Positions 8,350-15,370 of a stretch of DNA of 64,000 nucleotides are shown piece after piece; position 1 is the stretch's first letter; the number at the start of each line of letters is the position of its first letter. This DNA comes from Kitasatospora sp. NBC_00374 (lineage in GTDB: Bacteria > Actinomycetota > Actinomycetes > Streptomycetales > Streptomycetaceae). Below the pieces are notes generated by a model that was given only the letters and a program-made list of their open reading frames with translations, was not told the DNA's origin and did not search any database. Where the stretch lies: contig NZ_CP107964.1 in the NCBI RefSeq assembly GCF_041434935.1, positions 1,612,001 through 1,676,000 of the forward strand. The letters are read 5' to 3'. The position numbers and the translations under genes are program-made.

Positions 8350-10134
8350 ATGACGACAACAGCCCCGCGGCCGGGCGGCAACGACGGCCTGGTGGAGATG
8401 AGCTGGGACCCGATCACCCGGATCGTGGGCAGCCTCGGCATCCACACCAAGATCGACTTCAAGCAGAAGAAGGTCGCCGAGTGCTACAGCACGTCGTCGG
8501 TCTTCCGCGGCTACAGCGTCTTCATGCGCGGCAAGGACCCGCGCGACGCCCACTTCATCACCAGCCGGATCTGCGGCATCTGCGGCGACAACCACGCGAC
8601 CTGCTCGGTGTACGCGCAGAACATGGCGTACGGCGTGAAGCCGCCGCACCTCGGTGAGTGGATCATCAACCTCGGCGAGGCCGCCGAGTACATGTTCGAC
8701 CACAACATCTTCCAGGAGAACCTGGTCGGGGTCGACTACTGCGAGAAGATGGTCCGCGAGACCAACCCGGGCGTACTGGAGAAGGCCGAGCGCACCGAGG
8801 CGCCGCACGCCGCCGAGCACGGCTACAAGACCATCGCCGACATCATGCGCTCGCTCAACCCGATCGAGGGCGAGTTCTACCGCGAGGCGCTGCAGGTCAG
8901 CCGCTACACCCGGGAGATGTTCTGCCTGATGGAGGGCCGCCACGTGCACCCCTCCACGCTCTACCCGGGCGGCGTCGGCACGGTGGCGACGGTGCAGCTG
9001 TTCACCGACTACCTGAGCCGGCTGATGCGGTACGTCGAGTTCATGAAGCGGGTCGTCCCGCTCCACGACGACCTGTTCGACTTCTTCTACGAGGCACTGC
9101 CCGGCTACGAGGAGGTCGGCCGGCGGCGGATCCTGCTCGGCTGCTGGGGCGCGCTCAACGACCCGGACCACTGCGACTTCACCTACCGCAACATGACCGA
9201 CTGGGGCCGGCGGATGTTCGTCACCCCGGGCGTGATCGTGGACGGGAAGCTGGTCACCAACGACCTCACCGAGATCAACCTGGGCATCCGGATCCTGCTC
9301 GGCTCCTCGTACTACCAGGACTGGGAGGGCAAGGAGCAGTTCGTCACCCACGACCCGCTCGGCAACCCCGTCGACCCGCGGCACCCGTGGAACCAGCACA
9401 CCATCCCCGCGCCGCAGAAGCGGAACTTCGACGACAAGTACAGCTGGGTGATGTCGCCGCGCTGGTTCGACGGCAAGGACTACCTCGCCCTGGACACCGG
9501 CGGCGGCCCGATCGCCCGGCTGTGGTCCACCGCGCTGTCCGGCCTGGTCGACATCGGCTACGTCAAGGCCACCGGGCACAGCGTGGTGATCAACCTGCCG
9601 CGCACCCTCACCAAGCCCGAGACCAGCTTCGAGTGGAAGATCCCGAAGTGGTCCAACGCCCTGGAGCGCAACCGGGCCCGGACCTACTTCCAGGCCTACA
9701 GCGCCGCCGTCGCCCTGCACTTCGCCGAGAAGGCGCTGGCCGAGGTGCGCGCCGGGCGCAGCCAGACCTGGGAGAAGTTCGAGGTCCCGAACGAGGGCCT
9801 GGGCGTCGGCTTCACCGAGGCGGTGCGCGGCGTGCTCTCGCACCACATGGTGATCCGGGACGGGAAGATCGCCAACTACCACCCGTACCCGCCGACCCCG
9901 TGGAACGCCAGCGTCCGGGACAGCTACGGCACCCCCGGGCCGTACGAGGACGCGGTGCAGAACACCCCGATCTTCGAGGAGAACACCCCGGAGAACTTCA
10001 AGGGCATCGACATCATGCGGGCCGTGCGCAGCTTCGACCCCTGTCTGCCCTGCGGGGTCCACATGTACCTCGGCGACGGCAAGACGCTGCAGAAGATGCA
10101 CGTGCCGAGCGGCCTCAGCGGGATGTCCGGGTGA
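8350..10134 (+). CDS. hhyL: Group 1h [NiFe]-hydrogenase large subunit
   Basis: The 594-residue catalytic subunit carrying the NiFe(CN)2CO centre. The L1 motif RICGICGDNHATC (residues 73-85) and the L2 motif DPCLPCGVH (ending at His571) supply the four Ni/Fe-binding cysteines. A 23-residue extension follows His571, the usual site cleaved by the maturation endopeptidase encoded downstream at 13340. The 108-bp gap after hhyS is GC-rich with a possible hairpin; the only purine-rich ribosome-binding candidate, AGAAGG, lies unusually far (about 15 nt) from the ATG. The stop overlaps the next gene by 4 bp (GTGA). Confidence 0.95.
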   Translation: MTTTAPRPGGNDGLVEMSWDPITRIVGSLGIHTKIDFKQKKVAECYSTSSVFRGYSVFMRGKDPRDAHFITSRICGICGDNHATCSVYAQNMAYGVKPPHLGEWIINLGEAAEYMFDHNIFQENLVGVDYCEKMVRETNPGVLEKAERTEAPHAAEHGYKTIADIMRSLNPIEGEFYREALQVSRYTREMFCLMEGRHVHPSTLYPGGVGTVATVQLFTDYLSRLMRYVEFMKRVVPLHDDLFDFFYEALPGYEEVGRRRILLGCWGALNDPDHCDFTYRNMTDWGRRMFVTPGVIVDGKLVTNDLTEINLGIRILLGSSYYQDWEGKEQFVTHDPLGNPVDPRHPWNQHTIPAPQKRNFDDKYSWVMSPRWFDGKDYLALDTGGGPIARLWSTALSGLVDIGYVKATGHSVVINLPRTLTKPETSFEWKIPKWSNALERNRARTYFQAYSAAVALHFAEKALAEVRAGRSQTWEKFEVPNEGLGVGFTEAVRGVLSHHMVIRDGKIANYHPYPPTPWNASVRDSYGTPGPYEDAVQNTPIFEENTPENFKGIDIMRAVRSFDPCLPCGVHMYLGDGKTLQKMHVPSGLSGMSG

Positions 10135-10676
10135 GCGCGGCGACCGGGGAGGCCGCCGGACGGCGGGTCGAGGAGATCCTCGACCGGCTGTCGGCGGCCG
10201 GCGACCCCAAGGCGACGGCCTCGGCCGAGGAGCTGGTCCGGGTACTGATGGACTTCTACGGCGCGGGCCTGGCCCGGGCGGTGGAGCTGCTGTCGGCCCA
10301 GGCCCACGACCCCGAGCGGCCGGCCGCCGGACCGCTCGCGGAGCTGCTGGACGACCAGCTGGTGACCGGACTTCTGGTGCTGCACGACCTGCACCCGGAG
10401 GACGTCACCGCGCGGGTCGAGCGGGCGGTGCGGCAGGTGCCCGGCGCCTCCGTGGCAGCCCTCGACACCGCGGCCGGCGTGCTGGAGGTGCGGCTGGACG
10501 GCTCCGGGTGCGGCTGCTCCGGCAGCACGGACTCCGCACGCGAGGCCGTCGCCGAGGTGGTGGCGGTCTTCGCCCCCGAGATCACCGAGGTCCGGCCGGC
10601 GCCGCCCGGGCCCAAGGAACCGGCACTCCTGCAGATCGGGGTCCGGCCGGGGCTGGTGTCGGCGGAGGTCCGGTGA
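10131..10676 (+). CDS. NifU-like C-domain protein of the hydrogenase operon
   Basis: A 181-residue protein that starts with GTG overlapping the hhyL stop. Residues 1-80 are helical and not recognised. Residues 85-155 resemble the NifU C-terminal (Nfu) domain: VTARVERAVRQVPGASVAALD, VLEVRLDGSGCGCSGST, then the helix AREAVAEVVAVFAPEITEV. The domain normally ligates a cluster with C-x-x-C; here the cysteines read C127-G-C129, so the motif is one residue short. It may assist Fe-S delivery to the hydrogenase, or act as an electron-transfer or assembly factor. Operon position and translational coupling support a dedicated role in Hhy assembly. Confidence 0.7.
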   Translation: MSAATGEAAGRRVEEILDRLSAAGDPKATASAEELVRVLMDFYGAGLARAVELLSAQAHDPERPAAGPLAELLDDQLVTGLLVLHDLHPEDVTARVERAVRQVPGASVAALDTAAGVLEVRLDGSGCGCSGSTDSAREAVAEVVAVFAPEITEVRPAPPGPKEPALLQIGVRPGLVSAEVR

Positions 10677-11302
10677 CCGCCCCCGCCACCGGACTGCGCC
10701 GGTTCCGGGCGCCCGCCCCGCCGCAGCCCGAGCGCTGCGAGCTGTGCGGTATCGCCCTGACCGACCGTCACCGGCACCTCGTCCGGCTGGAGAACCGCAG
10801 CCTGGCCTGCGCCTGCACCCCCTGCGCCCTGCTGTTCGAACAGCAGGGCGCAGGGCGGGGCCAGTACCGCACGGTGCCCGACCGGTTCCTGGCCGACCCG
10901 GCGCACGACCTGGACGACGGTGCCTGGGAGCAGCTGCAGATCCCGGTCGGAACCGCGTTCTTCTTCCGCAACGCCGAACTGGACCGGCTGGTGGCGCTCT
11001 ACCCCAGCCCGGCCGGAGCCACCGAGAGCGAGCTCGACCCCGCCTCCTGGCAGGCCGTGCTGGGCGGCAGCCCGCTGGCCGCACTGCTGCAACCCGACGT
11101 GGAGGCCCTGCTGCTGCGCCGCGAACAGGGCCGTGGCGAGTGCTTCCTGGTGCCGATCGACGTCTGCTACGAGCTGGTCGGCCGGATGCGGCTGACCTGG
11201 CAGGGCTTCGACGGCGGAGCCGAGGCGCGGGCCGAGCTCGCCGCCTTCTTCGACAACGTCCGGGCCCGCGCCCGGACCGTACGGACCGAGGAGCCGGCGT
11301 GA
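10673..11302 (+). CDS. DUF5947 family protein of the hydrogenase locus
   Basis: A 209-residue soluble protein, GTG start overlapping the previous stop by 4 bp. The N-terminal third has two paired cysteine motifs, CELCG (near 21-25) and CACTPC (near 45-50), separated by HRHLVRLENRSL, resembling a zinc ribbon or small Fe-S site. The rest (ALYPSPAGATESELDPASW, DVEALLLRREQGRGECFLVPID) matches my memory of DUF5947, found mainly in actinobacterial group 1h hydrogenase operons. The function is unknown; a role in assembly or in linking the enzyme to its electron acceptor is inferred from constant association only. Confidence 0.65.
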   Translation: MTAPATGLRRFRAPAPPQPERCELCGIALTDRHRHLVRLENRSLACACTPCALLFEQQGAGRGQYRTVPDRFLADPAHDLDDGAWEQLQIPVGTAFFFRNAELDRLVALYPSPAGATESELDPASWQAVLGGSPLAALLQPDVEALLLRREQGRGECFLVPIDVCYELVGRMRLTWQGFDGGAEARAELAAFFDNVRARARTVRTEEPA

Positions 11303-11952
11303 CCGAACTGGGCTTCAGCTGCACCGGGGTGCGGGCCGATCCGTACGCGGCCGGGCCGACCCTGGTGTTCCGGCTGCGGATCACCGCCGCCGACCGGGCA
11401 CGGGTGCACGCCCTGGCGCTGCGCTGCCAGCTGCGGATCGAGCCCGCGAAGCGCAGGTACGGGCCGCAGGAGGCGGCCGGGCTGGCGGACCTGTTCGGCG
11501 AGCCGGCCCGGTGGGGCAGCACGCTGCACCCGGTCCAGTTCGCCCAGGTCTCCCTGACCGTACCGGGGTTCACCGGGGAGACCGAGGTGGACCTGGTGGT
11601 GCCGTGCAGCTACGACCTGGACCTCGCGGCGACCCGCTACTTCGACGCGCTGACCGGGGGCGACGCACCGCTGCTGCTGCTCTTCTCCGGCACCGCCTTC
11701 ACCGGCGAGGGCGGCTTCCGGGTCGAGCCGGTGCCGTGGGACCGCGAGGCGACCTGCGGCCTGCCCGCCGCGGTGTGGCGGGAGATGATCGACCAGCACT
11801 TCCCGGGCTGCGGCTGGATCCGGCTGCCCCGCGAGGACCTCGCGGCCCTGCTGGAGTACCGCTCCCGGCACGCGCTGCCGTCCTGGGAGGCGACCGTCCG
11901 GGCGCTGCTGGCCGCCGAGACGGCCCCCGTCGCCGAGGGGAGTGTGCTGTGA
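11299..11952 (+). CDS. DUF6084 family protein of the hydrogenase locus
   Basis: A 217-residue protein with a GTG start overlapping the upstream gene. The sequence is beta-rich (FSCTGVRADPYAAGPTLVFRL, then LRCQLRIEPAKRRYGPQE, VPGFTGETEVDLVVPCSYDLD, LLLLFSGTAFTGEGGFRVE) and lacks membrane segments or obvious catalytic motifs. It matches my recollection of DUF6084, a protein accompanying group 1h hydrogenases in actinobacteria. The partner is presumably the hydrogenase or its neighbour at 11949, to which it is translationally coupled. No function can be assigned. Confidence 0.6.
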   Translation: MTELGFSCTGVRADPYAAGPTLVFRLRITAADRARVHALALRCQLRIEPAKRRYGPQEAAGLADLFGEPARWGSTLHPVQFAQVSLTVPGFTGETEVDLVVPCSYDLDLAATRYFDALTGGDAPLLLLFSGTAFTGEGGFRVEPVPWDREATCGLPAAVWREMIDQHFPGCGWIRLPREDLAALLEYRSRHALPSWEATVRALLAAETAPVAEGSVL

Positions 11953-13343
11953 CCGCGACCACCGAGCTGGACGACGCGCCGTTCGAGGTGGCGCGCAGGA
12001 TCGCCGACGCCGTGCTCTTCGAGGGCTACGTGCTCTACCCGTACCGGGCCTCGGCCGCCAAGAACCGGCTGCGCTGGCAGTTCGGGGTGCTGGTGCCGCC
12101 GGCCTGGGAGGAGATCGGCGGCGAGCACTCCTGGCAGCGTACCGAGCTGCTGATGGAGCCCCGGGCGGGTGCCCGGCTCACCGTCGAGCTGCGGTTCCTG
12201 CACGCGGTGCGCCGCACCGTCCAGGAGCTGCGGCCGGACGGCTCCACGCCGACCGTCGCCTCCCTGGAGCTGCCGGACCGGGTGCTGGTGCCGTGGGACG
12301 AGGGGGCCGAGGAGCGGGTACGGCTGTCCTTCCCGGTGGCCGAGCTGCTGGGCGACGGGGTGACGGTGCCGTTCAACCGGCCCGCCGCGACCGAGACCGA
12401 GCTGGTCTCGGCCGACGGGCAGCCGGTCGGCCGGCTGATCCGGCGCCGGGAGCGGGTGGAGGGCGCGGTCCGGCTGACCGCCGTCGAACTGCCCGGCCCG
12501 TACCCGGTGGTGCGGCTGACGGCCGAGGTCGCCAACAGCAGCGACTGGGAACCGTCGGCGAGCCCGGCGGACCGGGAGGCCGCACTGCCGCGCTCGCTGG
12601 TCGCCGCGCACCTGCTGCTCGGCCTGGACGGCGGGTCGTTCCTCTCCATGACCGACCCGCCGCAGTGGGCGGCCGGCGCCGTCGCCGAGTGCCGCAACCT
12701 GCGGACCTGGCCGGTGCTGGCCGGGGCGGACGGGCGCGCGGACGTGGTGCTCTCCTCCCCGATCATCCTGGAGGACCACCCGGCGATCGCGCCGGAGAGC
12801 CCCGGCGGCTTCTACGACGCCACCGAGATCGACGAGATCCTGGCCCTGCGCACCTCCGCGCTCACCGACCGGGAGAAGCGCGAGGCCCGTGGCACGGACG
12901 ACCGCGCCGGGGCGGTGATCGACCTGGCCGACTCGCTGCCGGCCGAGGTGATGGAACGCCTGCACGGCGCCGTCCGGGCGCTGCGCGAGGTCACCGGGCC
13001 CACGGCCGCTCCCCCGGCGGACGACACCCCGTGGTGGGATCCCGGCGGTGACCGCTCGGTCGACCCCGACCGGGACCGGGTCCTGATCGACGGCCGGCAG
13101 ATCGGCGCGGGCAGCCGGGTGGTGCTCCGGCCCGGCCGGCGGCGCACCGACGCCCAGGACCTCTTCCTGCAGGGGCGCACCGCACTGGTCGAGGCCGTCC
13201 TGCACGACGTCGACGGCACGGTGCACCTCGCCGTGACGGTCGAGGGCGACCCCGGCGCCGACCTCTGGCGCGAGCAGGGCCGCTTCCTGTACTTCCAGCC
13301 CGACGAGGTCGCCCCCGCCCCCGCCCCCGAGGAGGTCCGGTGA
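11949..13343 (+). CDS. Conserved hydrogenase-operon protein of unknown function
   Basis: A 464-residue soluble protein, GTG start overlapping the preceding stop. The N-terminal half is beta-rich (VLFEGYVLYPYRASAAKNRLRWQFG, WQRTELLMEPR). The middle has a conserved-looking segment (GLDGGSFLSMTDPPQWA, DVVLSSPIILEDHPAIAPESPG), and the C-terminus a small beta-barrel-like unit (GSRVVLRPGRRRTDAQDLFLQGRTALVEAV) ending in an acidic Pro/Ala tail. No cofactor motif is evident. Hydrogenase operons of this group commonly carry a protein of this size here; I infer a structural or assembly role but do not recognise a named family. Confidence 0.6.
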   Translation: MTATTELDDAPFEVARRIADAVLFEGYVLYPYRASAAKNRLRWQFGVLVPPAWEEIGGEHSWQRTELLMEPRAGARLTVELRFLHAVRRTVQELRPDGSTPTVASLELPDRVLVPWDEGAEERVRLSFPVAELLGDGVTVPFNRPAATETELVSADGQPVGRLIRRRERVEGAVRLTAVELPGPYPVVRLTAEVANSSDWEPSASPADREAALPRSLVAAHLLLGLDGGSFLSMTDPPQWAAGAVAECRNLRTWPVLAGADGRADVVLSSPIILEDHPAIAPESPGGFYDATEIDEILALRTSALTDREKREARGTDDRAGAVIDLADSLPAEVMERLHGAVRALREVTGPTAAPPADDTPWWDPGGDRSVDPDRDRVLIDGRQIGAGSRVVLRPGRRRTDAQDLFLQGRTALVEAVLHDVDGTVHLAVTVEGDPGADLWREQGRFLYFQPDEVAPAPAPEEVR

Positions 13344-13867
13344 GCGACACCGTACCGCCGGGCAGGGTCCTGGTCGCCGGGGTGGGGAACATCTTCCTCG
13401 GCGACGACGGCTTCGGCGTGGAAGTGGTCCGGCGGCTGTCCGCGCTGCCGTTGCCCGACCACGCCGAGCTGGTCGACACCGGGGTACGCGGCGTCCACCT
13501 GGCCTACCAACTCCTGGAGGGCTACCGGACGGTGGTCCTGGTGGACGCCACCGCCCGGGGGTGCGAGCCGGGCACCGTCTACCTGATCGAGGCCCGGCTG
13601 CCCGAGCCCGAGGAGCAGCCGTCCGCCGTCCTGGACGGGCACCGGATGACTCCCGACGCCGTGCTCGCCGTCCTCGGCACACTCACCGCCGGGCTCGGCA
13701 GCGCCGGCCCGGAACGGGTGCTGGTGGTCGGCTGCGAACCGCTGTCCCTGGACGAGGGCGTCGGGCTCAGCCCGGTGGTCGAGGCAGCCGTGGACGAGGC
13801 CGTCCAGGTCGTGCTGGGGCTGGTGGAGGAGGCCGGCCGGACGACGGCCGCGCTGGGAACCCGATGA
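13340..13867 (+). CDS. Hydrogenase maturation endopeptidase (HyaD/HybD family)
   Basis: A 175-residue Ni-dependent protease that removes the C-terminal extension of the large subunit once nickel is inserted. The family opening VLVAGVGNIFLGDDGFGVEV holds the first metal-binding acidic residue. A central VDTGVRGVHL segment and a third-site His in the VLDGHRMTPDAVLAVL region complete the pattern seen in HybD. The GTG start overlaps the previous gene by 4 bp. Its natural substrate is the HhyL precursor encoded 3.2 kb upstream, whose 23-residue extension after DPCLPCGVH is intact. Confidence 0.9.
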   Translation: MSDTVPPGRVLVAGVGNIFLGDDGFGVEVVRRLSALPLPDHAELVDTGVRGVHLAYQLLEGYRTVVLVDATARGCEPGTVYLIEARLPEPEEQPSAVLDGHRMTPDAVLAVLGTLTAGLGSAGPERVLVVGCEPLSLDEGVGLSPVVEAAVDEAVQVVLGLVEEAGRTTAALGTR

Positions 13868-13901
13868 GACGCGCCGGTCACCGACGAGAGGCGACAACGC
13901 G

Positions 13902-14030
13902 ATGAGCAGAGAGGACTGTTCGGACATGAGCAAGTTCCTGATCCGGGGCGCGGCGGTGTGCGCCGTGCTCGCCCTGGTGAAGCTGACCCTGCCCGACATC
14001 AAGCGCTATCTGCGGCTCCGGCGGATGTGA
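13902..14030 (+). CDS. 42-residue membrane peptide (DUF6893-like)
   Basis: A small gene between the endopeptidase and the hyp operon. The ATG at 13902 has GAGAGG upstream. The peptide has a hydrophobic stretch at residues 12-30 (FLIRGAAVCAVLALVKLTL) followed by a basic tail (DIKRYLRLRRM), so a single-pass membrane peptide with a cytoplasmic C-terminus is likely. An internal Met9 is an alternative start. It resembles the short DUF6893 proteins I recall from actinobacterial hydrogenase loci. It might anchor or couple the otherwise soluble Hhy complex to the membrane; this is inference. Confidence 0.6.
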   Translation: MSREDCSDMSKFLIRGAAVCAVLALVKLTLPDIKRYLRLRRM

Positions 14031-14061
14031 CGCCGGGACCGCTGGGACAAACGGAGGACGC

Positions 14062-14111
14062 CAGGCCCGGTGCCCGGCGCGGCGCGAGGGCCGTGCCGGG
14101 CACCGGGCCTG
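14062..14111 (+). terminator. Strong hairpin ending the hhy structural operon
   Basis: A perfect 17-bp inverted repeat (arms 14062-14078 and 14095-14111, 16-nt loop), 32 bp after the 42-residue peptide gene and 77 bp before hypA. Its stability makes it a convincing factor-independent terminator or processing site dividing the structural operon from hypABFCDE. Confidence 0.75.
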
Positions 14112-14187
14112 TAATGGTCCACGGCGCCGGGCTCCCTGCCCGGAGCGGTGGGACGGCAGTCGCGGGCCCGACGGGCGGAGAGAGCCG

Positions 14188-14565
14188 ATGCACGAGATGT
14201 CGATCGCCCTGGCGATCGTCGACCAGGTCACGGCCCGGTCCGAGGCCCGGGCGGGCTCCACCGCCGAACGCGTCCGGCTCCAGGTCGGCGAACTCGCCGG
14301 GGTGGTGCCCCAGGCGCTGCAGTTCGGCTTCGACCTGGTCTGCGAAGGCACGCCGCTGGCCGGCGCCGAGCTGCAGATCGACGCCGTCCCGGCCCTCGCC
14401 GAGTGCGGCCCGTGCGGGACCGGCTGGGCCCCCGGCATGCCGCCCGACCTGGTCTGCCCGACCTGCGGCAACGGCAACGGCACCGAGCTGGTCGCCGGCC
14501 GCGAGTTGCAGATCACCGCTGTGCACTGGGCCGGCGAACCGGCCCCCCAAGCCGAGGAGTTGTGA
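14188..14565 (+). CDS. hypA: HypA, nickel insertion protein
   Basis: A 125-residue maturation factor that delivers nickel to the hydrogenase large subunit with HypB. It starts MHEMSIALAIVDQV; His2 and the surrounding MHE are the conserved nickel site. The zinc site is formed by two C-x-x-C pairs, CGPCG and CPTCG (near residues 73-95). The ATG has GGAGAGA upstream. It is the first gene after the strong hairpin, so a separate promoter is likely in 14112-14170. Confidence 0.93.
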   Translation: MHEMSIALAIVDQVTARSEARAGSTAERVRLQVGELAGVVPQALQFGFDLVCEGTPLAGAELQIDAVPALAECGPCGTGWAPGMPPDLVCPTCGNGNGTELVAGRELQITAVHWAGEPAPQAEEL

Positions 14566-14569
14566 GCCC

Positions 14570-15370
14570 GTGTGCCGTGTGGTCGAGCTGAAGCAGTCGG
14601 TACTGGCCCGCAACGACGAGTGTGCCCTCGCCCTGCGCGAGGAGCTGACGGCCCGCGGGACGGTCGCCGTCAACCTGCTCTCCAGCCCCGGCAGCGGGAA
14701 GACCGAGCTGCTGGAGCGTGAACTGACCCTGGCCCGCGAGCGCGGCCTCCCGGTGGCCGCCCTCACCGCGGACCTGGCGACCGAGCACGACGCCGTCCGG
14801 CTCGCCCGCTCCGGCGTACCCGTCAAGCAGGTGCTCACCGACGGGCTGTGCCACCTGGAGGCGCACATGCTGCGCGGGCACCTGGACGGCTGGCTGCCGC
14901 AGGACACCCGGCTGCTGTTCGTGGAGAACGTCGGCAACCTGGTCTGCCCGGCCGGCTACGACCTCGGCGAGACGCTGCGCGTGGTGCTGGCCTCCGTCAC
15001 CGAGGGCGAGGACAAGCCGCTCAAGTACCCGACCGCCTTCGGCCTGGCCAACCTGGTCGTCGTCACCAAGACCGACCTCGCGGCGGCGGTCGGCTTCGAC
15101 GAGGCCGCCTTCCGGGCCAACGTGGTCCGGGTCAACCCGGGCGTCGAGATCCTGCTGACCTCCGCCCGGGACGGGCAGGGCGTCGGCACGCTGCTCGACC
15201 GGGCGCTGGACGCCCTCGCGGGCGGGCCGGTGCACCGGCCGGTGATGGCCCGCCAGGCGCCGCACGACCACGACCACGACCACGGGCACGGGGACTCCGG
15301 CGGCCACCACGGGCACGGCCGCGCCGGAGCGGCACACGAGCACCGCGAACACCCCGCGCCGCTCCGGTGA
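14570..15370 (+). CDS. hypB: HypB, nickel-chaperone GTPase with C-terminal His-rich tail
   Basis: A 266-residue SIMIBI GTPase needed for nickel loading. The GTG at 14570 gives VCRVVELKQSVLARND, the usual N-terminus; GAGGAG lies upstream. The P-loop SSPGSGKTELL is at residues 38-48, switch and metal-site residues in NLVCPAGYDLGE, and the guanine-specificity motif TKTDL near 172. The last 35 residues are dominated by His, Asp and Gly (HDHDHDHGHG and further His clusters), a likely nickel-storage segment. In well-studied HypB proteins such a stretch is near the N-terminus; here it is at the C-terminus. The stop overlaps hypF by 3 bases. Confidence 0.93.
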   Translation: MCRVVELKQSVLARNDECALALREELTARGTVAVNLLSSPGSGKTELLERELTLARERGLPVAALTADLATEHDAVRLARSGVPVKQVLTDGLCHLEAHMLRGHLDGWLPQDTRLLFVENVGNLVCPAGYDLGETLRVVLASVTEGEDKPLKYPTAFGLANLVVVTKTDLAAAVGFDEAAFRANVVRVNPGVEILLTSARDGQGVGTLLDRALDALAGGPVHRPVMARQAPHDHDHDHGHGDSGGHHGHGRAGAAHEHREHPAPLR

